Shown here piece by piece: positions 11,554 to 24,664 of a stretch of 64,000 bases of DNA. The notes beneath the pieces are model-generated. The model had not been told where the DNA came from. It made no database searches and saw nothing but the letters and a program-made list of their open reading frames with translations. The stretch covers positions 251,984,510 through 252,048,509 of the forward strand of contig NC_061512.1 of NCBI RefSeq assembly GCF_022539505.1, written 5' to 3'. Made by a program: the position numbers and the translations under genes. How positions within the stretch are numbered: the first letter of the stretch is position 1; each line of letters opens with the position of its first letter. Origin of the DNA: Lolium rigidum. Lineage: Eukaryota; Streptophyta; Magnoliopsida; Poales; Poaceae.

Positions 11554-13031
11554 TGATACGTCTCAAACGTATCTATAATTTCTTATGTTCCATGCTAGTT
11601 TTATGACAATATCTACATGTTTTATCCATACTTTATATTATTTTGATGCATTTTCCGGCACTAACCTATTAACAAGATGCCGAAGCGCCAGTTCTTGTTT
11701 TCTGCTGTTTTTGGTTTCAGAAATCCTACACAGGAAATATTCTCGGAATTGGACGAAACAAAAGCCCACGGTCTTATTTTCCACGGAGGCTTCCAGAACA
11801 CCGAAGGAGAGACGGAGAGGGGCCACGAGGTGGCCACCCCACCTGGCGGCGCGGCCAAGAGGGGGGCGCACCCAGCTATGGGGTGGGCCCCTCGGGACTC
11901 CACCGACATCGCCCCTTCGCCTATATATGCTCCCAGATGAGAAAAACCTAAAACAACCGACGATATTCCATGAAGAGTTACGTAGCCGCCGCCATCGCGA
12001 AGCCAAGTTCGGGGGACAGAAGTCTTTGTTCCGGCACGCCGTCGGGACGGGGAATTGCCCCCAGAGTCATCTCCATCGATACCACCGCCATCTTCATCGC
12101 CACTGCTGTCTCCCATGATGAGGAGGGAGTAGTTCTCCCCCGAGGCTGAGGGCTCTACTGGTAGCTATGTGGTTCATCTCTCTCTCCCATGGTGTGATCT
12201 TTATGTGATCATGAGCTTTGTATCACTATTAATCTATGTGCTACTCTAGTGATGTTATTAAAGTAGTCTATTCCTCCTCCATGATGTAAAGTTGACGGTG
12301 TGTGCATCATGTAGTACTTGGCGTAGGTTATGATTGTAATCTCTTGTAGATTATGAAGTTAACTATTACTATGATAGTATTGATGTGATCTATTCCCCCT
12401 TTCATATCTATTGGTGACAGTGTGTATGCTATGTTAGTACTCGTTCTAAATTGCAACGGTCTATTATGCACTCTAGAGGTTACTTTAATATGAACTCCGG
12501 ACATTGTGGAGCTTGTTTACTCCGGCTTGAGGTGTGCATCTGTAGCCCTACACAATGAATGGTGTTTGTTATCCAACAAGAGAGTGTTTAAGAGTAGCAC
12601 AAGTGAAGAGAAGTTATTTATTTATGTGATCATTGTTGAGAGTGTCCACTAGTGAAAGTATGGTCCCTAGGCCTTGTTTCTAAGCATTGAAACACCGTTT
12701 CCAACAAGTTCTGCTACATGTTCGCTTGCTGCCATTTTTATTTCAGATTGCAATTACTACTTATAATCATCCATATTACTTGTATTTCACTATCTCTTCG
12801 CCGAACTAGTGCACCTATACATCTGACAAGTGTATTAGGTGTGTTGGGGACACAAGAGACTTCTTGTATCTTAATTGTAGGGTTGCTTGAGAGGGATATC
12901 TTTGACCTCTACCTCCCTGAGTTTGATAAACCTTGGGTGATTCACTTAAGGAAAACTTGCTGCTGTTCTACAAACCTCTGCTCTTGGAGGCCCAACACTG
13001 TCTACAAGAATAGAAGCGTGCGTAGACATCA
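11554..13031 (+). repeat. 5' LTR of element C
   Basis: TGATACGTCTCAAACGTATC...GTAGACATCA, 1,478 bp. A TATA-like CTATATATG lies near 11921. ORFs inside it on both strands are artefacts of U3/R composition. Confidence 0.92.
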
Positions 13032-13041
13032 AGCTAGTTTC

Positions 13042-13127
13042 TGGCGCCGTTGCCGGGGAGGTAAGGTAAAAGGTATTCACATCCTCCGACTACTAAGCTA
13101 TTTCCTAGCACTGTTGCCGGTGTGTGA
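13042..13127 (+). other. Primer-binding site of C with a diverged second copy
   Basis: TGGCGCCGTTGCCGGGGA at 13042-13059 matches tRNA-Asp. A degenerate repeat of the same neighbourhood follows at about 13095-13127 (AAGCTATTTCCTAGCA then CTGTTGCCGG). Both are preceded by AAGCTA and a T/C-rich run, which suggests tandem duplication of the primer region. Confidence 0.65.
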
Positions 13128-13258
13128 GTGCTAGAAGCTATTTCCTTTAGATTCTGTAATTATATCTTTTTGTTTCTTGTTTTTATTTCACTAGTTAGGC
13201 TTAATGGAAAACAACAAAAAAATTAGAGATCTTTATGAAATTTATATTTAATTAGGAC

Positions 13259-13930
13259 ATGAGGTGTTTGAAGAGAAAATTAAAAAAACCTATGGCACTT
13301 TATATGCATGCTAATGGCAATGTTATTAGTATGAATGCTTTGAACACCATTGTTGCTAATTCTATGGAAAATTCTAAGCTTGGGGAAGCTGGTTTTGATG
13401 AGCTTGATATTTTTAGTCCCCCAAGCATGGAGGAGAAAATTTACTTTGATGATACTTTACCTCCTATATATGATGATTACAATGATGACTATCATATTTT
13501 TAGTCCACCTACTATTGAGGAGAAAATTAGTTATGATTACAATATGCCTCCTATATATGATGATTATGGTGATGAGAATAATAATGATAGCTATTTTATT
13601 GAATTTGCTCCCACTACAATTAATAGTAATGACTATGCTTATGTGGAGAGTAATACTTTTATGCATGTGGATCATGATAAGAATGCTTTATGTGATAGCT
13701 ATATTGTTGAGTTTATTCATGATACCACTGAAAGTTATTATGAGATAGAGAAACATGGTTATATGCATCTTAATAATATTAAGTTTCCCCTCTTTATGTT
13801 GAGAATCTTGAAGTTACTCGTGTTTTACCTTTCTATGCTTGTTGCTTTGTGCTTTCAGTACTTGTTCCCTTACAAGATTCATTTTCATAGGAAGTGGGTT
13901 AGACTTAAAAGTTTTTCTTATTTGCTGTGA
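13259..13930 (+). CDS. Element C ORF: acidic repeat protein with hydrophobic tail, function unknown
   Basis: A 223-residue ORF in the position normally held by gag. I recognise no gag, protease or enzyme motif. Visible parts: a short basic N-terminus; NSMENSKLGEAGFDE; two tandem acidic repeats of about 30 residues, each with the pattern IFSPP-x-x-EEKI and PPIYDDY (about residues 51-104); an acidic Asp/Asn/Tyr-rich stretch; and a strongly hydrophobic segment near residues 176-205 followed by a basic tail (HRKWVRLK). A homologous ORF occurs in element D with the same order and many conservative replacements, which argues for a real protein. The start at 13259 is the first ATG in frame; a later Met is possible. 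Confidence 0.65.
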   Translation: MRCLKRKLKKPMALYMHANGNVISMNALNTIVANSMENSKLGEAGFDELDIFSPPSMEEKIYFDDTLPPIYDDYNDDYHIFSPPTIEEKISYDYNMPPIYDDYGDENNNDSYFIEFAPTTINSNDYAYVESNTFMHVDHDKNALCDSYIVEFIHDTTESYYEIEKHGYMHLNNIKFPLFMLRILKLLVFYLSMLVALCFQYLFPYKIHFHRKWVRLKSFSYLL

Positions 13931-14599
13931 TGCTCCCTTTTGCTTCAACTCTTATTTCTTGCGAGAGCATCATTAAAATTACTGAGCCCATCTTAATGGC
14001 TATAAAGAAAGCACTTCTTGGGAGATAACCCATGTTTTTATTTTGCTACTGTTTTGTTGTGTCTTGGAAGTTTTTATTACTGTAGCAACCTCTCCTTATC
14101 TTTATTTTATTGCATTGTTGTGCCAAGTAAATTCTTTCATAGAAGGTTGATACTAGATTTGGATTTCTGCACAGAAACAGATTTTTAGCTGTCACGAATT
14201 TGAGCTGTTCTCTCTGTAGTAGAATCTAAAAATTCTGTAAAAATTCATGAGTAATCCTCAGATATGTACGCAACTTTCATTAAATTTGATCTTTTCCATC
14301 TGACCATGTTAAGTGCCTCGAAAAAATTCGTCTTTACGGACTGTTCTGTTTTGACAGATTCTGCCTTTTATTTCGCATTGCCTCTTTTACTGTGTTTGAG
14401 TGGATTTCTTTGCTCCATTAAATTTCAGTAACCTTGGGTAATGTCCAGAAGTGTTGGAAATGATTGTGTCCTTTCTTAACATGTGAATTTTTGATTATGC
14501 ACTAACCCTCTAATGAGACTACTTCGAGTTTGGTGTGGCAGAAGTTTTCAAGGGTCAAGAGAGGAGAATGATATAATGTGATCAAGAAGAGTGAAAAGT

Positions 14600-14686
14600 C
14601 TAAGCTTGGGGATGCCCCCATGGTTCATCCCTGCATATTTCAAGAAGACTCAAGCATCTAAGCTTGGGGATGCCCAAGACATCCCC
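14600..14686 (+). repeat. Polypurine-tract-like copies and hairpin in element C
   Basis: CTAAGCTTGGGGATGCC at 14600-14616 and 14658-14674, the second leading into a hairpin at 14666-14686 with one stem mismatch compared with A. The genuine polypurine tract at 16588-16604 has the same sequence. Confidence 0.7.
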
Positions 14687-16604
14687 TTCTTCATCAACCA
14701 CTTATCAGGCCACCTCTAGTGAAACTATATTTTTATTCCGTCACATCTTATGTGCTTTACTTGGAGCGTATGTGTGTTTTATTTTTGTTTTGTTATTTTC
14801 ATTCTCTGAATAAATTCGGATCCTAGCAATCCATGTGTGGGAGAGAGACACGCTCCGCTTTTTCATTTGAACACTTGTGTTCTTCTTTTTACTTTTAATG
14901 TTCATGGCAAAAGTTAAAAGCTGCTGCATTTATTGCTATTTGGATTGAAACAGAAAATGCTCCATGTGGTAATTGGTATATTGTCTTGAATAATTTGATA
15001 CTTGGCAATTGTTTTGAGCTCTCAAGTAGATCATGTTTAAGCTCTTGCATCATGTGGTTTAAACCTATTAGTGGAGAACTACCGTAGAGCTTGTTGAAAT
15101 TTGGTTTGCATGATTGGTCTCTCTAAAGTCTAGATATTTTCTGGTAAAAGTGTTTGAGCAACAAGGAAGACGGTGTAGAGTCTTATAATGCTTGCAATAT
15201 GTTCTTATGTAAGTTTTGCTGTACCGGTTCATACTTGTGTTTGCTTCAAACAACCTTGCTAGCCAAAGCCTTGTATCGAGAGGGAATGCTTCTCGTGCAT
15301 CCAAAACCTTGAGCCAAAACTTATGCCATTTGTGTCCACCATAACTACCTAGCATGTGGTATTTTTCTGCCATTCCAAGTAAATTGCTTGCGTGCTACCT
15401 TTAAAAATTCATTCCTTGTCTTTGCAATACATAGCTCATGGGAAAGTAGCCTAAAAAACTATTGTAGTAAATAATATGTCGCTTATGTATCTTATTTCTT
15501 ATAAGTTGCTTGTTGAGCGGTAACCATGTTTCTGGGGACGCCATCAACTGTTACACTTTTGTTGAATATCATGTGAGTTGCTATGCATGTTCGTCTTGTA
15601 CGAAGTAAGGGTGATTTGCCATGAGTTGAATGGTTTGAGTATGCATATTGTTAGAGAAGAACATTGGGCCGCCAACCAAAGCCATGTATCATGGTGGAAG
15701 TTTCAGCTTGGACATTAATCCTCAATCTCTTATGAGAATATTATCTGTTGTTGAATGCTTAAGCATTAAAGAGGAGTCCATTATCTGTTTTCTATGTTGT
15801 CCCGGTATGGATGTCCTCAAGTTGAGATCTATCAAAAATGAGAAATCAAATGAGATCTATTTCCTTGGACCTTTGTACAGGTGGCATAGAGGTACCCCTT
15901 TGTGACACTTGGTTGAAACATATGTAATGCAATGATAATCCATGGAAATCCGAGCTAATTAGGACAAGGTGCGAGCACTATTAGTATTTGATGCATGAGG
16001 CTTGCAACTTATAGGAGGTTTTATGCATAAAACATATGAATTATTACTACCGTTGACAAAATTGTTTCCATGTTTTCAAAATAAAAAGTTCTAGCACATG
16101 AGTAATCCCTGCTTCCCTCTGCGAAGGGCCTTTCTTTTACTTTATGTTGAGTCAGTTTACCTACTTCTTTCTATCTTAGAAGCAAACACTTGTGTCAACT
16201 GTGTGCATTGATTCTTACATAATTGCTTATTTGCACTCATCATATTACTTTGTGTTGACAATTATCCATGAGATATACATGTTGAAAGTTGAAAGCAACT
16301 GCTGAAACTTAAATCTTCCTTTGTGTTGTTTCAAAGCCTTCTATTAAGAATCTATTGCTTTATGAGTTAACTCTTATGCAAGACTTGTTGATGCTTGTCT
16401 TGAAAGTACTATTCATGAAAAGTCTTTGCTATATGATTCAGTTGTTTAGTCATTATCTTTACCATTGCTTTGAATCGCTTCATTCATCTCATATGCTTTA
16501 CAATAGTATTGATCAAGATTATGATAGTAGCATGTCACTTCAGAAATTATCCTTGTTATCGTTTACCTACTCGAGGGCGAGAAGGAACTAAGCTTGGGGA
16601 TGCT

Positions 16605-18083
16605 TGATACGTCTCAAACGTATCTATAATTTCTTATGTTCCATGCTAGTTTTATGACAATATCTACATTTTTTATCCATACTTTATATCATTTTGATGC
16701 ATTTTCCGGCACTAACCTATTAACAAGATGCCGAAGCGCCAGTTCTGTTTTCTCGCTGTTTTTGGTTTCAGAAATCCTACACAGGAAATATTCTCGGAAT
16801 TGGACGAAACAAAAGCCCATGGTCTTATTTTCCACGGAGGCTTCCAGAACACCGAAGGAGAGACGGAGAGGGGCCACGAGGTGGCCACCCCACCTGGCGG
16901 CGCGACCAAGAGGGGGGGCGCGCCCAGCTATGGGGTGGGCCCCTCGGGACTCCACCGACAACGCCCCTTCGCCTATATATGCTCCCAGATGTGAAAACCC
17001 TAAAACAACCGACGATATTCCACGAAGAGTTCCGTAGCCGCCGCCATCGCGAAGCCAAGTTCGGAGGACAGAAGTCTCTGTTCCGGCACGCCGCCGGGAC
17101 GGGGAATTGCCCCTGGAGTCATCTCCATCGACACCACCGCCATCTTCATCGCCACTGTTGTCTCCCATGATGAGGAGGGAGTAGTTCTCCCCCGAGGCCG
17201 AGGGCTCTACCGGTAGCTATGTGGTTCATCTCTCTCTCCCATGGTGTGATCTTTATGTGATCATGAGCTTTGTATCACTATTAATCTATGTGCTACTCTA
17301 GTGATGTTATTAAAGTAGTCTATTCCTCCTCCATGATGTAAAGTTGACAGTGTGTGCATCATGTAGTACTTGGCGTAGGTTATGATTGTAATCTCTTGTA
17401 GATTATGAAGTTAACTATTACTATGATAGTATTGATGTGATCTATTTCCCCTTTCATAGCTATTGGTGACAGTGTGTATGCTATGTTAGTACTCGGTCTA
17501 AATTGCAATGGTCTATTATGCACTCTAGAGGTTACTTTAATATGAACTCCGGACGTTGTGGAGCTTGTTTACTCCAGCTTGAGGTGTGCTTCTGTAGCCC
17601 TACACAATGAATGGTGTTTGTTATCCAACAAGAGAGTGTTTAAGAGTAGCACAAGTGAAGAGAAGTTATTTATTTATGTGATCATTGTTGAGAGTGTCCA
17701 CTAGTGAAAGTATGATCCCTAGGCATTATTTCTAAGCATTGAAACACCGTTTCCAACAAGTTCTGCTACATGTTCGCTTGCTGCCATTTTTATTTCAGAT
17801 TGCAATTACTACTTATAATCATCCATATTACTTGTATTTCACTATCTCTTCGCCGAACTAGTGCACCTATACATCTGATAAGTGTATTAGGTGTGTTGGG
17901 GACACAAGAGACTTCTTGTATCTTAATTGCAGGGTTGCTTGAGAGGGATATCTTTGACCTCTACCTCCCTGAGTTCGATAAACATTGGGTGATTCACTTA
18001 AGGGAAACTTGCTGCTGTTCTACAAACCTCTGCTCTTGGAGGCCCAACACTGTCTACAAGAATAGAAGCGTGCGTAGACATCA
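16605..18083 (+). repeat. 3' LTR of element C
   Basis: 1,479 bp, near-identical to 11554-13031. One visible difference is CTCG at 16752-16755 where the 5' LTR has CTG (11702-11704). Confidence 0.92.
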
Positions 18084-20730
18084 CTCTCCCAGAAAACTAG
18101 AGGCATGGACCTAGTGTCGAGCATAAATACCCCGTCTTGGAGTCACAAGTATCCACCTGGCCAGAGTTTCTACTAGCAACAGAGAGCATGCAAGATCACA
18201 AATAACATATGACATGATTATACAATCAATCTCAACATAGTATACAATATTCATCGGATCCCAGCAAACCAAACATATAGTATTACATAAAGATGATCTT
18301 GATCATGTAAGGCATCTCACAAGATCGATACATGAAGCACAAAGTGGAGAAGACAACCATCTAGCTACTGCTATGGACCCATAGTATAGGGATGAACTAC
18401 TCACGCATCACTTCGGAGGCGGGCATGGTGATGTAGATGCCTCCGGCGATGATTTCCCCCTCCGGCAGGGTACCAGAAAGAGCTTCAGAACCCCCCGAGA
18501 TGGGCTCGGCGATGGCGGCCGCGACGAAACTTTTCGTGGATGGGGGCTCGGGTATCCAGGGTTTTCCCGAGAAGATGTATAAATAGGCGGAGGATTTAGT
18601 TTGGTGGGGTGCCTGGTGGCCCCACACCTACCCTAGGCGCGGGCTAGGTCCAGGCCGCGCCTAGGGGTGGTTTGGGTGCCCTGCTGCGCCTCTTCAACCC
18701 CCTTCGGACTTTGTCTTTGCTTCGGTAAAATATTGACTTTGGTTGTTTCATCCAATTTCAAGAATATTTCCTATACAACTTTTCTGAAATACAAAACAAC
18801 AGAAAACAAGAAACTGGCATAGTGTCATCTTGTTAATAGGTTAGTGCCGGAAATCATGTAAAAGTGCAACGAAGTGTAAGTAAAACATATATGAATTGGT
18901 GTAAAATAATCATGGAGCATCAAAAATTATAGATACGTTTGAGACGTATCAACGGCGGCGGCAGAGATCTAGATCTGCGGCGGTAAGGTCAACTGCAGTG
19001 ATCTCCGGGAACGTCTCCATCAAACTCTATGTGAGAGTGCCCAACCTCCTGGAGCGGCGACCCGTCCTAGCTTCCATCAAACTCTTATCACATTTGTCTC
19101 TGGCTTCAGTAGAATGAGGCCGTCTTCCAGGAAGACCGTAAGCTCAAGCAACTCACTCCCGCCCCAACGGTTACTTCTTTAGCCTAGATTCATGTCGATT
19201 TAGCCTTGATTCGTGCCAATTTAGGTCATGATTATGCCACATCGAAATACTTTGGCCGACATGCAAAGATGTTTGTTCAAGCGGGTGCCCGGGTAGCTGT
19301 GATTCAGGAATGGGTCTAATGTATGCATGCGAGAGCTATTTGTCGACAAACTAGGCCCTGCATCACATATGCACCAATGGTTGTCCGTGACAGATAGAGT
19401 ATGAACAACCTAAACTACATCTACAACAATGGCGACGTAGAATATGTGAACATGCCCAAGATAAAAAAAGGCTACTTTAAACCAACTTTTGAACATGTTG
19501 AGGTCTAGCCAGTTGCTCAAAGACAGCATCCACACATGTATCGAAGAGAAAGTGGCTATGTTCCTTCATGTTGGGCACAACCAGAGATTAAGAGTCATCC
19601 TTAGCACATGGAGTTGATCGGCTGAGACAAATTGTAGGTACTTCGAGGAAGTACTATATGCTATTGGAGAACTTAGAGGAGAGATGATCAAGCCTGATTC
19701 TTCCAGCACTCCCAACAAGATTGCTGAAAATTACCGCTTGTTTCCATATTTTAAGACCGATTGTTTCCATATTTCAAGATGCGCATCACTTTGTAGAACT
19801 GATTTACACATTTGTACACCATATTTCAAGGTGAACCATGCGCTTTACATATTTGTACAACACAAACGCCTTACCATTTCTACATGTTTATGTCAGGATT
19901 GTGTTGGGGCAACTGATGACACTCATGTTATAACGAAAGTACCCAGAAGCCAGGCTCTTGCTTACACGGGAGAAAGCACTACACCAGCCAGAATATGCTA
20001 GCCGTTATTGACTTCGATATTTTTTTAGATCAAGGAGCATAGCCCCAGCCTCTGCATCCAAAGGATGCACACAACTTCTTCTTTATTAAATTATTCGCAA
20101 TGCCTTACAAGGGAATACAAAGATCAACTCGAAGCCACCTTCCTAGCGACAACTCGCTATACCTACGATGAAGGGGGACCAAGAACAAGGCCATACTCCC
20201 TGACGGTACACCAACACACATCATCCAAAAAGCAAAACCCTGATGGTGCGCCATTGCACACATCACAGAGTTCGCACCGCCATCTATCTCGAACCCATCT
20301 CCAAGCGAGATCAACGCATTGACCATGCCAGGCCCGCCGTAGATGTCACCATAACACCAAACAGCTCCACCATCCTGCACGCGTTCAACAGTCCTCGCCC
20401 GTCTTCAATACCCCGCAGCTCCACGCCGCTGAGACACATCGACGACAACGTGGTAGATGAACACCACACCACCAAAAAACCCCTCCATCCAGCCGCTACT
20501 CCAAAAACGATGCCCCAAGAGGTAGCACGACGCAGGGTGCGCCATTGATGTCTACACACGCTTCTATTCCTGTAGACAGTGTTGGGCCTCCAAGAGCAGA
20601 GGTTTGTAGAACATCAGCAAGTTTCCCTTAAGTGAATCACCCAAGGTTTATCGAACTCAGGGAGGTAGAGGTCAAAGATATCCCTCTCAAGCAACCCTGC
20701 AATTAAGATACAAGAAGTCTCTTGTGTCCC

Positions 20731-22161
20731 TGATGTCTACTCACGCTTCTTTTCCTGTAGACAGTGTTCGGCCTCCAAGAGCAGAGGTTTGTAGAACAGC
20801 AGCAAGTTTTCCCTTAAGTGGATCACCCAAGGTTTATCGAACTCAGGGAGGAAGAGGTCAAAGATATCCCTCTCAAGCAACCCTGCAATCACGATACAAA
20901 AAGTCTCTTGTGTCCCCAACACACCTAATACACTTGTCAGATGTATAGGTGCACTTGTTCGGCGAACAGATAGTGAAATACAAGTGGTATGAATGAATAT
21001 GAGTGGTAATAGCAATCTGAATAAAATATGGCAGCGAGTAAACATGTAGTGGAACAGTAAATAATCGGAGATTCAATGTGTGGAAACAAGGCCTAGGGAT
21101 CCTACTTTCACTAGTGGACACTCTCAACATTGATCACATAACTGAAACTACTCTAGACTCTCTTGTTGGCTGACAAACACCATTAATTGTGTAGGGCTAC
21201 AAGAGCACCTGGCCTCAATGCCGGAGTTAACAAGCTCCACAACATTCGATGTTCGTATTTAAATAACCTTAGAGTGCATGATAGACCAACGCAATTATAC
21301 CGAGTACTAACATAGCATGCACACCGTCACCGACAGACTATGAAACGGGGAATAGATCACATCAATACTATCATAGTAATAGTTAACTTCATAATCTACA
21401 AGAGATCACAATCATAGCTTATACCAAGTACTATATGATGCACACACTGTCAACATTACATCATGGAGGAGGAATAGAGTACTTTAATAACATCACTAGA
21501 GTAGCACATAGATGATATTCAACTAGATCACAAAGAGAGAGATGAACCACATAGCTACGGTAGAGCCCTTAGCCTTGGGGGAGAACTACTCCCTCCTCAT
21601 CATGGGAGACAGCAACGGCGATGAAGATGGCGGTGGTGTCGATGGAGATGCCTTCCGGGGGCACTTCCCCGTCCCGGCGGCGTGCCGGAACAGAGACTTC
21701 TGTTCCCCAGATCTTGGCTTCGCGATGGCAGCGGCTCTGGAAGGTTTCTCGTACCGTGGCTTATTTCTCCGAAGTTTTTAGGTCAGGGCGGCTTAAATAG
21801 GCGGAGAATCGGAGTCGGAAGGGTTCTGGGGCCCCTCACAGTAGGGGGCGCCCCCCTAGGCCGCGCCGCCTTATTGTGTCACCGCCTCGTGGCCCCACTT
21901 CATAATCTCTTCGGTGCTCTGGAAGCTTCCTTGAAATATAAGATCGTGGGCGTTGATTTCATCCAATTCTGAGAATATTTCCTTACTAGGATTTCTGAAA
22001 CCAAAAACAGCAGAAAACAGCAACTGGCACTTCGGCATCTCGTCAATAGGTTAGTTCCGGAAAACGCATAAAAATATCATAAAGTGTGAACAAAACATGT
22101 AGGTATTGTCATAAAACAAGCATGGAACATCAGAAATTATAGATACGTTGGAGACGTATCA
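20731..22161 (-). repeat. 3' LTR of element D
   Basis: 1,431 bp, TGATGTCTACTC...GACGTATCA in plus-strand reading, near-identical to 25624-27053. It is followed inward by GCATCCCCAAGCTT, the complement of the polypurine tract. Confidence 0.9.
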
Positions 22162-22818
22162 GCATCCCCAAGCTTTCCTACTCGCCCTCGAGTAGGTAAA
22201 CGATAAAAAGAATAATTTGTGAAGTGACATGCTACCAACATAATTTTGATCATACTATTGTAAAGCATATGAGATGAATGAAGTGATTCAAAGCAATGGT
22301 AAAGACAATGATTAAACAACTGAATCATATAGCAAAGACTTTTCATGAATAGTACTTTCAAGACAAGCATCAATAAGTCTTGCATAAGAGTTAACTCATA
22401 AAGCAATACATTCATAGTAAAGGCATTGAAGCAACACAAAGGAAGGTTAAGTTTCAGCGGTTGTTTTCAACTTTCAACATACATATCTCATGGATAATTA
22501 TCAACATAAAGTAAAATAATAAGTGCAATAAGTAAGCATGTAAGAATCGATGCACAGTTGACACAAGTGTTTGCTTCTAAGATGGAAGGAAATAGGTAAA
22601 CTGACTCAACATAAAAGTAAAAGAAAGGCCCTTCGCAGAGGGAAGCATGGATTGCTATATTTGTGCTAGAGCTTTTATTTTGAAAACATAAAGAGAGCAT
22701 AAAAGTAAAGTTTTGAGAGGTGTTTGTTGTTGTCAACGAATGGTAGTGGGCACTCTAACCCCCTTGCCGTACGGACTTTCAAAGAGCGGCTCCCATGAAT
22801 TTTTTTTTATTTTTGGGT

Positions 22819-23025
22819 GACACTCCTTCCAACCTTTGCTTTCACAAACCATGGCTAACCGAATCCTCGGGTGCCTGCCAACAATCTCATACCATGAAGG
22901 AGTGTCTTTTATTTTAGTTTTATTTAGATGACACTCCTCCCCACCTTTGCTTTCTCAAGCCATGGCTAACCGAATCCTCGGGTGCCATCCAACAATCACA
23001 TACCATGGAGGAGTGTCTATTTGTA
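22819..23025. repeat. 110-bp tandem duplication in element D
   Basis: A block beginning GACACTCC and containing CATGGCTAACCGAATCCTCG occurs at 22819 and again at 22929, with a third GGAGTGTC half-site at the end. It is absent from element C, so it arose in this copy or sublineage. Confidence 0.7.
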
Positions 23026-23903
23026 AAATTATGAAGGTTAATTAATTGGGGCTGGGAACCCCATTAGCAGCTCCTTTTGCAAAATTATTGGATAAGCGGA
23101 TGAAGCCACTAGTCCATTGGTGAAAGTTGCCCAACAAGATTGAAAGATAAACACCACATACTTCCTCATGAGCTATAAAACATTGACACAAATAAGAGGT
23201 AATAACTTTTGAATTGTTTAAAGATAGCACTCAAGCAATTTACTTTGGAATGGCAGAGAAATACCATGTAGTAGGTAGGTATGGTGGACACAAATGGCAT
23301 AGTTTTTGGCTCAAGGATTTTGGATGCACGAGAAGTAATCCCTCTCAATACAAGGCTTAGGCTAGCAAGGTTATTTGAAGTAAACACAAGTATGAACCGG
23401 TACAGCAAAACTCACATAAGAACATATTGCAAGCATTATAAGACTCTACACTGTCTTCCTTGTTGTTCAAACCCTTACCAGAAAATATCTAGACCTTAGA
23501 GAGACCAATCATGCAAACCAAATTTTAGCATGCTCTACAGTATTTCTTCGCTAATAGGTGCAAAGTATATGATGCAAGAGCTTAAACATGAGCACAACAA
23601 TTGCCAAGTATCAAATTATTCAAGACATTATACCATTTACCACATGTAACATTTTCCGTTTCCAACCATAATAACAATTAACGAAGCAGTTTCAACCTTC
23701 GCCATGAACATTAGAAGCTAAGAACACATGTGTTCATATGAACCAGCGGAGCGTGTCTCTCTCCCACACAAGCATTTATTCAGATAATGAAAAATAACAA
23801 AACAAAAATAAAACACACAGACGCTCCAAGTAAAGCACATAAGATGTGACCGAATAAAAATATAGTTTCAAGAGAAGAAACCTGATAAATTGTTGATGAA
23901 GAA

Positions 23904-23990
23904 GGGGATGCCTTGGGCATCCCCAAGCTTAGACGCTTGAGTCTTCTTGAAATATGCAGGGATGAACCATGGGGGCATCCCCAAGCTTAG
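23904..23990 (-). repeat. Polypurine-tract-like copies and hairpin in element D
   Basis: On the minus strand two CTAAGCTTGGGGATGCC motifs sit at about 23974-23990 and 23916-23932, the latter merging with a perfect hairpin at 23904-23924. Position and spacing mirror elements A and C. Confidence 0.7.
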
Positions 23991-24664
23991 ACTTTTCACA
24001 CTTCTTAATCATATATCATCCTCCTCTCTTGACCCTTGACAACTTCCTCCACACCAAACTCAAAACAATCTCATTAGAGGGTTAGTGCATAATGAAAAAC
24101 TCACATGTTCAGAGGTGACACAATCATTCTTAACACTTCTGGACATTGCCCAAAGCTACTGGAAGTCAATGGAACAAAGAAATCCATCCCACATAGCAAA
24201 AGAAGCAATGCGAAATAAAAGGCAGAATCTGTCAAAATAGAACAGTCCATAAAGACGAATTTAGAGGCACTAGACTTGCTCAAATGAAAATGCTCAAATT
24301 GAATGAAAGTTGCGTACATATCTGAGGATCACTCACGTAAATTGGCAGATTTTTCTGAGTTACCTACAGAGAACAATGCCCAAATTCGTGACAGACAGAA
24401 ATCTGTTTCTGCGCAGTAATCCAAATCTAGTATCAACCTTGCTGTCAAAGACTTTACTTGGCACAACAATGCAATAAAATAAAGATAAGGAGAGGTTGCT
24501 ACAGTAGTAACAACTTCCAAGACTCAAATATAAAACAAAATTGCTGTAGTAAAATAAAAACATGGGTTATCTCCCAAGAAGTGCTTTCTTTATAGCCATT
24601 AAGATGGGCTCAGTAATTTTAATGATGCACTCCCAAGAAATAAGAGTTGAAGCAAAAGAGAGCA

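Larger units (their letters stand above)
11554..18083 (+). mobile_element. Complete non-autonomous Gypsy-type element C
   Basis: A 6.5-kb plus-strand LTR retrotransposon with intact structure: 5' LTR 11554-13031, tRNA-Asp primer site 13042-13059, one ORF of unknown function 13259-13930, non-coding region, polypurine tract 16590-16604, 3' LTR 16605-18083. The 5-bp target duplication CTCTC is perfect (11549-11553 and 18084-18088). The LTRs are almost identical, suggesting fairly recent insertion. There is no gag, protease, RT or integrase, so all replication proteins must come in trans. Its 3' non-coding half is shared with element A. Confidence 0.92.
10850..18951 (-). mobile_element. LTR E (minus), split by element C, with adjacent primer site
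   Basis: A diverged relative of the A/B LTR in minus orientation. Its left part is about 10850-11553 and its right part 18084-18951, the latter ending in AGACGTATCA. The two parts join across C through the CTCTC duplication. Left of it, at 10825-10842, the minus strand reads TGGCGCCATCATCGG, a diverged primer-binding site, so E is the 5' end of an element whose interior was deleted rather than a clean solo LTR. The flanking ACGGC on the right has no clear partner on the left. Confidence 0.7.

Noticed and set aside
11585..12118. 177-codon ORF in element C LTR (also 16636-17170, 27779-28291)
   Set aside because: Overlapping ORFs on both strands of homologous LTRs with no conserved protein; composition artefacts.
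13350..13748. 132-codon Met/Leu-rich ORF overlapping the element C ORF
   Set aside because: Frame-shifted reading of the Asp/Tyr-rich repeat; only low-complexity hydrophobic sequence.
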